Below, piece by piece: positions 8,121 through 15,308 of a stretch of 27,557 bases of DNA. Origin of the DNA: Collinsella sp. (GTDB lineage Bacteria > Actinomycetota > Coriobacteriia > Coriobacteriales > Coriobacteriaceae); NCBI GenBank assembly GCA_018380195.1, contig JAGZUC010000030.1, positions 1-27,557 on the forward strand, in the 5' to 3' direction. The stretch's first letter is position 1, and the number at the start of each line of letters is the position of its first letter. A program made the position numbers and the translations under genes. The notes under the pieces were generated by a model, which saw only the letters and a list, made by a program, of their open reading frames with translations, had not been told where the DNA came from and ran no database searches.

Positions 8121-9521
8121 TGTGGTGTCGTCGTCCTCGGCAAGTTGGGGAAACACGGCGTCCTTGGGCATGGTGACCTTCGTCAGCGAGGTGAGCTTTT
8201 TGCTCAGCGACGTGTCCGTCTTGACCAGGTCGCTGAGCGTCACGATCTTGTAGCCGTCGGCAATGAGGCCGTCGATAATCTGCGGCAGCGCCTCGAGTGT
8301 CTGCTCGGCGCATTCGTCTCTATCGGTGAGCAGCACGATATTGCCCGGCGTCACCGAATCGAGCACCGTCGAGACCTGTTCGTCGGCACCGTTTAGCAGC
8401 CAGTCGCCCGAGTCGATATTCCACGAGACCACGGCGGAGACCAGGTCCATCGCATCAATCCAGTTTTGCTCGTCAAAGGCAGCGTAGGGAGCACGCAGCA
8501 GCATCGTCTTCACGCCGGTCGCCGACTTAATCGCGTCGGTGCCTTTCGTGATCTGTTCGCGTACCGCCTCACGGTCCTGACCCTTGAGCGAATCGTCGCT
8601 ATAGCTGTTGGATCCGATCTCGCACCCAGCATCGACAATCGCCTTGGCCGTGGCAGGCGAGGCCTCGACCGCATCGCCCGGAAGGAAGAACGTCGCGGTG
8701 ACGCCCTTTTCCTTGAGCACCTGCAAGATCTGCTTGGTGGCGCCGCTCGGACCCTCGTCAAACGTCAGTGCCACGTACTTTTTGTTGCCCTTGGGCGCCA
8801 CGCTGGCGCACGCAACGACGCAATCGGTGGCGGGCACAACCTCGCCGCGGTCTTGCGTCTTGCCCGACTGCTCACCAACCCACACCTCGGAGCGGCCCTG
8901 GACACCCCAGGTTTTGACATACTCAATGGCACCCGTGCCCTCGACCTTAAGCCTTGGCTCGATAGTCGTGGCCTGGACCTCGTGCTTTTCGTACACGTTG
9001 CGGCCGTCCTTGACCGTCACCTTCTCGCCACCCGTAAGCTCGCGACTATCCCATTTGCCTTGCTTCACGCGCTTGCCGTCGACCTTCACCGACAGCTTTT
9101 CGCCGCCATGGCGCTTGAGCACGCTGTCGTCGACTGCCAGCAGATCGCCGGCGTCGTACGTTTCGGTCAGGCTTTGATCGTCGATAAGATTCTGCAACGT
9201 AGAGCCCACGCGCACCGCGGTCTTTTGCCCGTTGAGCTCCACGTCCACGCTGCGGTTGACGTAGCCCACGACGGCAGCGATAAACAGCACGAGCGCGCAA
9301 CCCACGGCGATGAGCGCATAGGGCAGGCGGGACGGTCGGCGCGGCGAGCGCCCGTTGCCGATGCGCGCGCTGCGATCGCTAAACCCACGGCTATGGTTGA
9401 GGTACATCGCGCCGGGCTTACGGCGACGTCGACGCTGACCGCTGGGCAGCTGCCCCAAGTCGCGGCGCGCCGTCGGACGCGCACCCGAGCGCCCGTTTAA
9501 GTTAGATCCGTTTTGGCGCAT
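8115..9521 (-). CDS. Membrane-anchored NodB-fold polysaccharide deacetylase homologue, probably inactive
   Basis: 468 aa. Residues 1-68 are cytoplasmic and arginine-rich; one membrane helix follows (about 69-92), then an extracellular ubiquitin-like DUF348/G5-type region (about 94-185) and a NodB homology domain (about 245-440). NodB enzymes remove N-acetyl groups from wall glycans with a metal held by one Asp and two His. Motif 1 here is TFDEGP (D255 kept, second Asp changed to Glu256). Motif 2, normally HxxxH as in NHTYSH, reads N305-SYS-D309, so both metal histidines are lost. Motif 3 RAPY is kept, but the last histidine motif is TDRD. The fold looks intact while the metal site is not, suggesting a glycan-binding or regulatory role. 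GGGGGAGG lies just before the ATG. Confidence 0.85.
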   Translation of the reverse strand: MRQNGSNLNGRSGARPTARRDLGQLPSGQRRRRRKPGAMYLNHSRGFSDRSARIGNGRSPRRPSRLPYALIAVGCALVLFIAAVVGYVNRSVDVELNGQKTAVRVGSTLQNLIDDQSLTETYDAGDLLAVDDSVLKRHGGEKLSVKVDGKRVKQGKWDSRELTGGEKVTVKDGRNVYEKHEVQATTIEPRLKVEGTGAIEYVKTWGVQGRSEVWVGEQSGKTQDRGEVVPATDCVVACASVAPKGNKKYVALTFDEGPSGATKQILQVLKEKGVTATFFLPGDAVEASPATAKAIVDAGCEIGSNSYSDDSLKGQDREAVREQITKGTDAIKSATGVKTMLLRAPYAAFDEQNWIDAMDLVSAVVSWNIDSGDWLLNGADEQVSTVLDSVTPGNIVLLTDRDECAEQTLEALPQIIDGLIADGYKIVTLSDLVKTDTSLSKKLTSLTKVTMPKDAVFPQLAEDDDTTE

Positions 9522-9542
9522 GTGCCCTCCCCCATAAACACA

Positions 9543-9572
9543 GCGAGCCGGAGCAACATGTCTCCGGCTCGC
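9543..9572 (-). terminator. Hairpin between the PRC-barrel and NodB-fold genes
   Basis: Perfect 11-bp stem 9543-9553 / 9562-9572 with an 8-nt loop, 21 bp beyond the stop of the PRC-barrel gene on the minus strand. The following TGTGTTTATG is only moderately T-rich, so termination may be partial. No clear promoter for the NodB-fold gene is visible in the 72-bp gap. Confidence 0.5.
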
Positions 9573-9593
9573 CTCCCATCATTTGGTACGTCG

Positions 9594-10349
9594 CTATTTG
9601 CTAGCTTTTGACGAGCCCCCGCTCGCCTTTTGATATTCGTCCTTAAAGGCCTTGAACATACCGCGCGTCTTGCCGAGCTGCTTGCCCAGCGCGCGGCTGC
9701 CCTTGTCCACGGCGACCGATCCCTTGTCATCGAGCACCTTGGCGCCTTTCTTGACCTTATCGCCCACCACGACGCTGGCCTCGGCAGCCTTAGCGGCCGC
9801 GCCGCCCGAATACCCGAGCGTCTTGACCTCGTCCGAGACAATCATCGCGCCGTTCTCGTAGCCGCGCAGCATCGTCGGCGGCACCTGCGTGTCGCCCACC
9901 AACATGCTCGATGCGGCGCTGGCGGTCACATAGAACGTCTGCACAATGCCCGAACGCGGCTTAAACTCGACGTCCGAGCAATAGCCTACAACGTCACCCG
10001 ACTCCGTGCGCACGTCCATGCCAACCCAGATGATGCAATCGTCCAGGTTGATATCGAGGCGCTTGGCAGCGGCGGCATCGTAGGTGCCCTTGACGTCGTC
10101 AACTGCGATGGCGCCCTCGTAGACACCGATGGCATCGAGCGCCACAAATCGGTCGGGGCGCTCGATCATGCCCGCGATATCGGACTGACGGACCATAAAG
10201 CCCACCACGCGCGTGCCGCCCGGCGTAAAGACTGGAAAGTGAATCTTCCCGAGCTTTTTAGGGCTGCGCGGCGTGCCATCCTTTTTAGTGCGCTTGTCCT
10301 CTGCGGGCTTACGATAGATCTTCGCGCCGACAAAATCCGCCGCGCGCAT
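9594..10349 (-). CDS. PRC-barrel domain protein
   Basis: 251 aa, no signal peptide or membrane helix. A PRC-barrel-like fold is suggested by the N-terminal stretch GKIHFPVFTPGGTRVVGFMV and by a second related segment around 115-150 (ESGDVVGYCSDVEFKPRSG). PRC barrels are small beta domains used in RNA processing (RimM), photosynthetic reaction centres and stress proteins. The last ~80 residues are rich in A, K, G and S and likely helical or disordered. The ATG overlaps the stop of the YtxH gene (TAATG), so the two are translationally coupled and probably work together. The PRC-containing Mg2+ protein at 5942-7786 is not closely similar by eye. The exact role is unknown. Confidence 0.75.
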   Translation of the reverse strand: MRAADFVGAKIYRKPAEDKRTKKDGTPRSPKKLGKIHFPVFTPGGTRVVGFMVRQSDIAGMIERPDRFVALDAIGVYEGAIAVDDVKGTYDAAAAKRLDINLDDCIIWVGMDVRTESGDVVGYCSDVEFKPRSGIVQTFYVTASAASSMLVGDTQVPPTMLRGYENGAMIVSDEVKTLGYSGGAAAKAAEASVVVGDKVKKGAKVLDDKGSVAVDKGSRALGKQLGKTRGMFKAFKDEYQKASGGSSKASK

Positions 10350-10738
10350 TATGCCTCGGTCGAGGGCTCCGCAGCCTCGGTATCAGCCTCGACGGCGTTC
10401 TCGACCACGACGTCGGCGGCAGGCGTCACGTTGCCGCCCGAAATGGCGTCGTTGAGCTGCTCGCGCAGCTGGTCCATGCGCTCGCGGGCCAGATCGACCT
10501 TGGCGCGCAGGTCATCGGTCTTGGCGTCGACCATCGGGCCAAAGTCATTCACCGCAGCACGGGCCTCCTCGGCGCTGTGCTCGTAGGTGTCGCGCATATT
10601 GTCCCAGGCGTCGTTGGCGATATCGGCAGCCATGGCGCGGGTCTCGGCGCCCGAGCGCGGGGCCAGAGCAACGCCGACAATAGCGCCGGCAGCGGCACCA
10701 AAAAGTGCGCCGGAGACAAAGCTGAAAGTCTTACCCAT
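10349..10738 (-). CDS. YtxH domain-containing envelope stress protein
   Basis: 129 aa from the ATG at 10738, chosen because AGGAGAGG precedes it at 7 nt; an upstream ATG at 10744 is the alternative. A glycine/alanine-rich membrane segment (about 5-25, with GALFGAAAGAIVGVALAPRSG) opens the protein and is typical of YtxH. A long amphipathic helix follows, with heptad-like E/R/L content, then an acidic tail. YtxH family members are small membrane-tethered proteins, general-stress-induced in Bacillus, of unknown biochemical function. The stop overlaps the start of the PRC-barrel gene. Upstream, TATAAT at 10790-10795 gives it its own promoter. Confidence 0.8.
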   Translation of the reverse strand: MGKTFSFVSGALFGAAAGAIVGVALAPRSGAETRAMAADIANDAWDNMRDTYEHSAEEARAAVNDFGPMVDAKTDDLRAKVDLARERMDQLREQLNDAISGGNVTPAADVVVENAVEADTEAAEPSTEA

Positions 10739-10789
10739 GATCATTCCTCTCCTGCGGGCACGTCGGTGCCCACCGTTTGAATGCTGTCC

Positions 10790-10795
10790 ATTATA
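10790..10795 (-). promoter_or_regulatory. Consensus -10 box for the ytxH-PRC operon
   Basis: A perfect TATAAT on the minus strand, 52 bp before the YtxH ATG. The -35 position (AGCGGC) is poor. The leader holds a GGGCAC-CGAC-GTGCCC hairpin directly before the ribosome site, which could modulate translation. Confidence 0.45.
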
Positions 10796-10874
10796 CCCGC
10801 AGCGCATCACTTGCCGCTCCGCTCATCTGCGTACGGCAAAGGCGCAGGTACGTGATGGTGATAAACGCGTAAGC

Positions 10875-11708
10875 CTACTCCTGAGGCATAGCCGGCATGG
10901 CCACCGTGGCACCCGGGTCTTCGCCGGCGCCGTCCACGAGCGGCAGGCCGCCCTCATGCGCAGGTCCCGCCGGAACCGTCGCAGCACCGCCAAAGACGGC
11001 AGCGGAGGCCTCGTGGTTCTCGGCAACCGCGCCCTCGGTATCAATCGCCACCTGGGGCTCGTCGTCAAAGTTGGGGACGCCCTGGGGCTCGGCGGGAACG
11101 GGCTCGGCGGTCGCATCGGCAACGGGCTCGGCGTCGACCGGCACATCGCCCTCGTCAGCGCCCTCGTCCTCGGCAGCATCTTCGCCGTTCGCAGCGGCGA
11201 CGGCCTCGTGAGGATCCTTGCCCTCGGCCTCGGCGCGCATGCCCAGTACCAGGTTGCGCAGGCCCGCGACCGTGCCCTCCACGTCGGGGGCAGGCTGGTC
11301 GGCGTGCAGGTACGCCCAGTCCATCATAAAGGTTGCCGACGACAGCGCACCGATGGCCAGCGCGTCGTCGGGGCACGAAAGCTCAACCTCAAAGACGCGC
11401 TCGTCGTGCTCGCTTACGCGCGTGCGGCCGCACGAAATGCTGCCGGCAAGACCGGTCTCGTTCATGAGCTCGACCGTCACGTGCTCCAGCAGGTGGCAGA
11501 GCTCGGTCTGACCCATGCAGTCCTGGAACTCGCGGCCGGAATCGCCCAGGCACAGGTGCTTGGCAATCGCCGGCACCAGGTAGTACACGCGCGCCGTGGC
11601 CTCGATGTCCTCCGAGGTCATGAGCGGCATGCCGGGGTTCACCAGCACGTACGCGCAGATCTTGTCCTCACTGACGGTGACCTTAAGGATGTTGAACAGG
11701 CCTGCCAT
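10875..11708 (-). CDS. Stand-alone homologue of the cyanophycin synthetase N-terminal domain
   Basis: 277 aa, not a usual family length. Residues 1-160 form a compact domain. Residues 165-277 are a low-complexity acidic tail rich in A, E, P, D and V. Within the domain, LCHLLEHVTVELM (70-82) followed by GRTR (94-97) and a VFEVELSCPDDALAIGAL strand-helix closely resembles the signature of the N-terminal domain of cyanophycin synthetase (CphA), where the pattern is roughly HxxEHVALELQ, GRTR, then YxVVxEY. CphA needs ATP-grasp and Mur-ligase domains to polymerise Asp and Arg, and neither is present here. It could be a binding or regulatory protein. The gene lies 24 bp after the CNNM gene, so it is probably in that operon. 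ATG with GGGGAGAG upstream. Confidence 0.65.
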   Translation of the reverse strand: MAGLFNILKVTVSEDKICAYVLVNPGMPLMTSEDIEATARVYYLVPAIAKHLCLGDSGREFQDCMGQTELCHLLEHVTVELMNETGLAGSISCGRTRVSEHDERVFEVELSCPDDALAIGALSSATFMMDWAYLHADQPAPDVEGTVAGLRNLVLGMRAEAEGKDPHEAVAAANGEDAAEDEGADEGDVPVDAEPVADATAEPVPAEPQGVPNFDDEPQVAIDTEGAVAENHEASAAVFGGAATVPAGPAHEGGLPLVDGAGEDPGATVAMPAMPQE

Positions 11709-11732
11709 AACTCTCCCCTACTCTTCCTTGCC

Positions 11733-13106
11733 CTACTCGTCGCCGTCGTGCGGATTCGCGGAACCCGCACCCGACGTCGTCGGCTCGTTTACCGAAGACT
11801 CGGAATCCTTCTTATCGGTTTCGGCCGGAGCGATCACGCGAATGAGCGAGATGCGCTGGCCACGCATCGACTGTACTTTGAACTTGTACCCCGCAACCTC
11901 AAACACCTCTCCGATGTCGGGCACCGAGTCGCAAAGCTCCAAAATCCAGCCGGCGATGGTCTCATAATCATCGCTTTCCTCGAGCGGCCAACCAAGCTCA
12001 ATCGCGTCATCGCACGAAAAACGCCCATCGACGAGCCACTCGCGGCGCGAAAGGCGCGTGAGGTACTTGTTGTCGGGGTCGAACTCGTCCTCGATCTCGC
12101 CCACGATCTCCTCGACGATGTCCTCGATGGTGATGATGCCGGCCGTGCCGCCGTACTCGTCCACGACCACCACGATCTGGTCGTGAGAGGTCTGCATCTC
12201 GGACAGCAGCGGCAGGATGTCCTTGGTGTCGGGCACAAAGGCGGCGTCGCGCAAAAAACCGGCGATGGGCTGGTCGCCCTTGCCGTCGAGCGCGGGCTGA
12301 ATCAGGTCCTTGATGTGCGCAATGCCGGCGACGTTGTCGGGATCCTCGTGATAGACGGGGATGCGGCTGAAGCCGGTCTGGCGCATGGTGGATAGCACGC
12401 TGGCGACCGTCTCGTCGTCCTCGCACATGGTGGTGTCCACGCGCGGCACCATGACCTCGCGGGCAACGGTGTCGCCTAGGTCGAAGATCTCGTGGATCAT
12501 GCGCTTTTCCTCGTCGAGCAGGTCGTCCTGCTCCGAGACCATGTACTTGATCTCTTCTTCAGAGACGTTCTGACGGTCGTCGGCACTCTTGATGCGCAGG
12601 ATGCGGGCCAGGCCATCGGAGCAAGCGCCAGTCAGCCACACGAGCGGATGGGCGATCTTTTGGAAAAACGACAACGGTCCCACGACCTGCTTGGACACGC
12701 CCTCGGCATTGGCCAGGCCGATGCGCTTGGGCACAAGCTCGCCGATCACGATGGACACGAAGGCGACCGCGACGGTGATGATGACCGGCGCCAGGCCGCG
12801 CGCGATGGCGGAGAGCGGCGCGATGCCAAAGCTCATGAGCCATGTGGCGAGCGGGTCGGACAGGCTCGTCGAGGCGACGGCGGACGAGGCGAAGCCCACG
12901 AGCGTGATGGCGACCTGGATGGTGGCGAGCAGCTGGTCGGAATCGGCAGCCAGCTTAATGGCACGCTCGGCGCGCTTGTCGCCTTCCTCGGCCTCGTGCT
13001 CCAGCACGGCGCGCTTGGCCGTGGTGAGAGCCATCTCGGACATAGAGAAGTAGCCGTTGATGAGGGTCAAAACGAGGGTAGTGATAAGGGAGATGGTTAT
13101 GTCCAT
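11733..13106 (-). CDS. CNNM/CorC family membrane protein (DUF21, CBS pair, CorC_HlyC)
   Basis: 457 aa. An N-terminal DUF21 domain (about 1-190) has four hydrophobic segments and the IGELVPKRIGL motif. A CBS pair follows (about 200-335, VMVPRVDT to VVVVDEYGGTAGIITIEDIVEEIVGEIEDE), then a CorC_HlyC domain (about 350-430) and a polar tail. CNNM proteins are linked to Mg2+ efflux or homeostasis; older annotations call them hemolysins (TlyC). The DEYGGTAGIIT stretch is the family hallmark. No good ribosome site lies close to the ATG (GGAGG is about 15 nt away), so this start is by homology. It is followed directly by the cyanophycin-synthetase N-domain protein. Confidence 0.92.
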   Translation of the reverse strand: MDITISLITTLVLTLINGYFSMSEMALTTAKRAVLEHEAEEGDKRAERAIKLAADSDQLLATIQVAITLVGFASSAVASTSLSDPLATWLMSFGIAPLSAIARGLAPVIITVAVAFVSIVIGELVPKRIGLANAEGVSKQVVGPLSFFQKIAHPLVWLTGACSDGLARILRIKSADDRQNVSEEEIKYMVSEQDDLLDEEKRMIHEIFDLGDTVAREVMVPRVDTTMCEDDETVASVLSTMRQTGFSRIPVYHEDPDNVAGIAHIKDLIQPALDGKGDQPIAGFLRDAAFVPDTKDILPLLSEMQTSHDQIVVVVDEYGGTAGIITIEDIVEEIVGEIEDEFDPDNKYLTRLSRREWLVDGRFSCDDAIELGWPLEESDDYETIAGWILELCDSVPDIGEVFEVAGYKFKVQSMRGQRISLIRVIAPAETDKKDSESSVNEPTTSGAGSANPHDGDE

Positions 13107-13220
13107 CGGGAGTTTCTCGAACCTCCAAGATTCGGGACGTTAGGTAGTAAGCGTAGGTGGTGGATAGGGCAGTTGCGCCCGGCGGCCGCTTGGATGGGCC
13201 CGCGGGCACAGACGCGATCG

Positions 13221-13904
13221 CTAGATTACGAAGAGGATCACCGCCATGAACTGGAAGATACTGCCGGCGAGCACCCACAGGTGAAACACACTGTGCAGAT
13301 AACGCACGTTTTTGGCGATGTAGAACGGCACGCCCACGGTGTAGCACACGCCGCCGACAGCGAGCAGGGCAAGTGCCACGGGGTTGAGCAGCGACACGAG
13401 CTCGGGCAGCTTAAAGACGACGAGCCAGCCCATCAGCAGATAGACCAGGCCGCTTACCCAATGCGGCTGGCGCTCGCGCAAAAAGCACTCGAGGGCGATG
13501 CCGATAATGGCGATGGCCCATACGGCAAAAAACAGCACGGGGCCACCGTCGTTTGCCAGCGTGATGAGGCAAAACGGCGTATAGCTGCCGGCAATGAGCA
13601 GGTAGATGCAGCTGTGGTCGATAATGCGAAACACACGCTTGGCACCCGCGGGCTGAATCGCATGGTAGAGCGTGGAGGCAAGGTATTCGAGAATAATGCT
13701 GGCACCGTAGACGATTGCCGCGGCCATATGCGCCGGACCGCCACCGCGAAGAGCGGCAAATACGATCAGGAGCACCAGACCTGCGATGCCCAGCAGGCAA
13801 CCGACACCATGGGTGACGGAGTTCATGATCTCCTCGCCCACCGTGTAGTGCGGAACGGCCGCGGTCTTGGGTCGCGGCTTAGAACTGTCGCTCGAATCGG
13901 ACAT
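13221..13904 (-). CDS. Hemolysin III / YqfA-type PAQR membrane protein
   Basis: 227 aa from the ATG at 13904; the ATG at 13922 touches the GGAGG, so it is unlikely. Seven membrane helices. The PAQR superfamily metal site is visible: an early NSVTHGVG, the STLYHA motif after the second or third helix, FRIIDHSCIYLLIAGSYTP in the middle, and HSVFHLWVLAGS near the C-terminus, supplying the Ser, Asp and His residues. Bacterial members are called hemolysin III or TrhA and affect membrane energetics and lipid homeostasis; a hemolytic role is not established here. A 114-bp gap without a clear terminator separates it from the CNNM gene, so they may be co-transcribed. Confidence 0.92.
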   Translation of the reverse strand: MSDSSDSSKPRPKTAAVPHYTVGEEIMNSVTHGVGCLLGIAGLVLLIVFAALRGGGPAHMAAAIVYGASIILEYLASTLYHAIQPAGAKRVFRIIDHSCIYLLIAGSYTPFCLITLANDGGPVLFFAVWAIAIIGIALECFLRERQPHWVSGLVYLLMGWLVVFKLPELVSLLNPVALALLAVGGVCYTVGVPFYIAKNVRYLHSVFHLWVLAGSIFQFMAVILFVI

Positions 13905-13939
13905 GCCGGTTACATCCTCCAACGTAAAGAGTTCTCAAC

Positions 13940-13969
13940 ACTATATCAAAGCGTCTGGGTGCGTGCGAA
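13940..13969 (-). promoter_or_regulatory. Promoter of the hemolysin III-family gene
   Basis: On the minus strand TTCGCA (13964-13969) and TATAGT (13940-13945) are 18 bp apart, placing a start near 13933 and a short leader containing the GGAGG. It lies back to back with the hydrolase promoter. Confidence 0.45.
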
Positions 13970-14011
13970 ATTTGCACCATACGTGACCCTTTGTTTACCC
14001 ATTCTTTGCTT

Positions 14012-14072
14012 GTTGACGCATCAACGGCGAACGTCCATAATGCGCTTGCATTAAATGTTGATGTATTAACAT
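14012..14072 (+). promoter_or_regulatory. Promoter with two palindromic operators before the alpha/beta hydrolase
   Basis: TTGACG (14013-14018) and CATAAT (14036-14041) are exactly 17 bp apart. Two related palindromes frame this promoter: GTTGACGCATCAAC at 14012-14025 over the -35 box, and GTTGATGTATTAAC at 14057-14070 (18-bp palindrome with flanks) just after the predicted start near 14048. Their centres are 45 bp apart, close to a whole number of helical turns. This is a typical repressor arrangement; the regulator is not in the window. Confidence 0.6.
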
Positions 14073-14090
14073 CTTATAGGAGAATACTGC

Positions 14091-15056
14091 ATGGCTCAAA
14101 ACGCACGTTCCCATCGAAAGCTCAAGATAGCCGGCATCGTTGCACTGGTGGTTGTCGTTGCGCTGCTCGGATTTGCCGGCAACTTTTTGTTTGACTTTGC
14201 CCTGAACCCCCAAGCGCCGTACACCATGAAGATGATGCAGGATAGCAAGAACGACAAAGAAGGTGAGCAGCCGGATGCCGAGGACACCGAGGCGCGGGCG
14301 TGGTTTAAAGAGAATCGCGAGAGCAGCAGCCTCACCGCAGATGACGGAACCGAGCTTGCCGCTTGGTATTTTGCTGCTTCGGAGAGCACGCACGACTACG
14401 CCGTCTGCCTGCATGGATATACCAACGAGCCCATCGGTATGGCCCGATACGTCAAGCGATTCCACGACCGCGGCATGAACGTACTCGCACCCGCCGCCCG
14501 CGCCCACGAGCGCTCCGGCGGCGACTATATCGGCATGGGCTGGCCCGAGCGGCTAGATGTCGTTGCATGGATTGGGCGGATCGTTCAGGCTGACCCCGAG
14601 GCACGCATCTTGGTCTTTGGCGAGTCGATGGGTGCGGCAACCGCCATGAACGTCGCGGGGGAATCTCTGCCCGCAAACGTAAAATGCATTATCGAGGACT
14701 GCGGTTATACGAGTGTTTGGGACGAGTTTTCTCTGCAGCTCAAGGACGTGTTCGGCCTGCCCAGTTTTCCCTTGCTCGATGTAGCAAATTTGGTGTGCAA
14801 CGTGCGCGCGGGCTACGACTTTCATAAGGCGAGCAGTGTGGAGCAACTCAAACACGCGACGGTTCCCATGCTGTTTATCCACGGCGACCAGGACACCTTT
14901 GTGCCGTACAGTATGCTCGACCAAAACTACGACGCGTGCGCCAGCAAGGTCAAGCAAAAGCTCACCATCCATGGCGCCACCCACGCCAAGAGTGCGCAAG
15001 TTGACCCCGAGCTCTACTGGAACACAGTCAACAACTTCCTCGACGAGTACTTTTAG
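14091..15056 (+). CDS. Membrane-anchored alpha/beta hydrolase (S33-like)
   Basis: 321 aa. An N-terminal membrane helix (about 12-35) with a short positive lead suggests anchoring with the catalytic domain outside the cytoplasm. The alpha/beta hydrolase fold follows: oxyanion region CLHGYTNEP, nucleophile elbow GESMGAA with Ser179, acid Asp268 in HGDQDTFVP, and catalytic His298 in GATHAKS. These are the residues of the S33/BAAT-like hydrolases that cleave esters or short peptides; the substrate cannot be read from the sequence. AGGAG lies 8 nt before the ATG. The gene is alone on the plus strand and ends near a bidirectional terminator. Confidence 0.88.
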   Translation: MAQNARSHRKLKIAGIVALVVVVALLGFAGNFLFDFALNPQAPYTMKMMQDSKNDKEGEQPDAEDTEARAWFKENRESSSLTADDGTELAAWYFAASESTHDYAVCLHGYTNEPIGMARYVKRFHDRGMNVLAPAARAHERSGGDYIGMGWPERLDVVAWIGRIVQADPEARILVFGESMGAATAMNVAGESLPANVKCIIEDCGYTSVWDEFSLQLKDVFGLPSFPLLDVANLVCNVRAGYDFHKASSVEQLKHATVPMLFIHGDQDTFVPYSMLDQNYDACASKVKQKLTIHGATHAKSAQVDPELYWNTVNNFLDEYF

Positions 15057-15094
15057 GCAAAAAGCAACGTCTGGGGCTTTATCTGACCCCCCTG

Positions 15095-15226
15095 TTTTCG
15101 GAAGTGCGGGGAAAATCGCGGGAAGCTCAACCAGACCACAGTTTTACCAACAATTTATCAGGGGTTTTGTTGCCAAAAAACGGTTTGTGGTCGGCGGTAT
15201 TCGATTTTTCACCGCACTTCCGAAAA
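15095..15226. repeat. 132-bp giant palindromic hairpin element
   Basis: The ends 15095-15109 and 15212-15226 are a perfect 15-bp inverted repeat, continued inward by 15111-15118 / 15202-15210 with a bulge. Further stems are 15134-15140 / 15186-15192 (GACCACA/TGTGGTC), 15141-15145 / 15177-15181, and 15148-15153 / 15167-15172. The whole segment can fold into one long interrupted hairpin. It overlaps the left foot of the terminator. No coding potential is seen. Confidence 0.6.
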
Positions 15227-15261
15227 GCCGCCCGTGGGCGCTGTGCTCACGGGCGGCTTTT
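15223..15261. terminator. Bidirectional intrinsic terminator between hydrolase and DUF362 gene
   Basis: Perfect 14-bp stem AAAAGCCGCCCGTG (15223-15236) with 15248-15261 and an 11-nt loop. T-runs flank it on both strands, so it can serve the plus-strand hydrolase and the minus-strand DUF362 gene. Confidence 0.85.
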
Positions 15262-15308
15262 GCTAACGTTGCGCTACAAATGCGCTTGTTTTGTCCAATA
15301 GCAAGGAG

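Noticed and set aside
12492..14054. A 520-codon plus-strand frame opposite the CNNM and hemolysin III genes
   Set aside because: It spans two genes and their spacer, is rich in H, G, D and R, and lacks recognisable domains. It is a GC-skew artefact.
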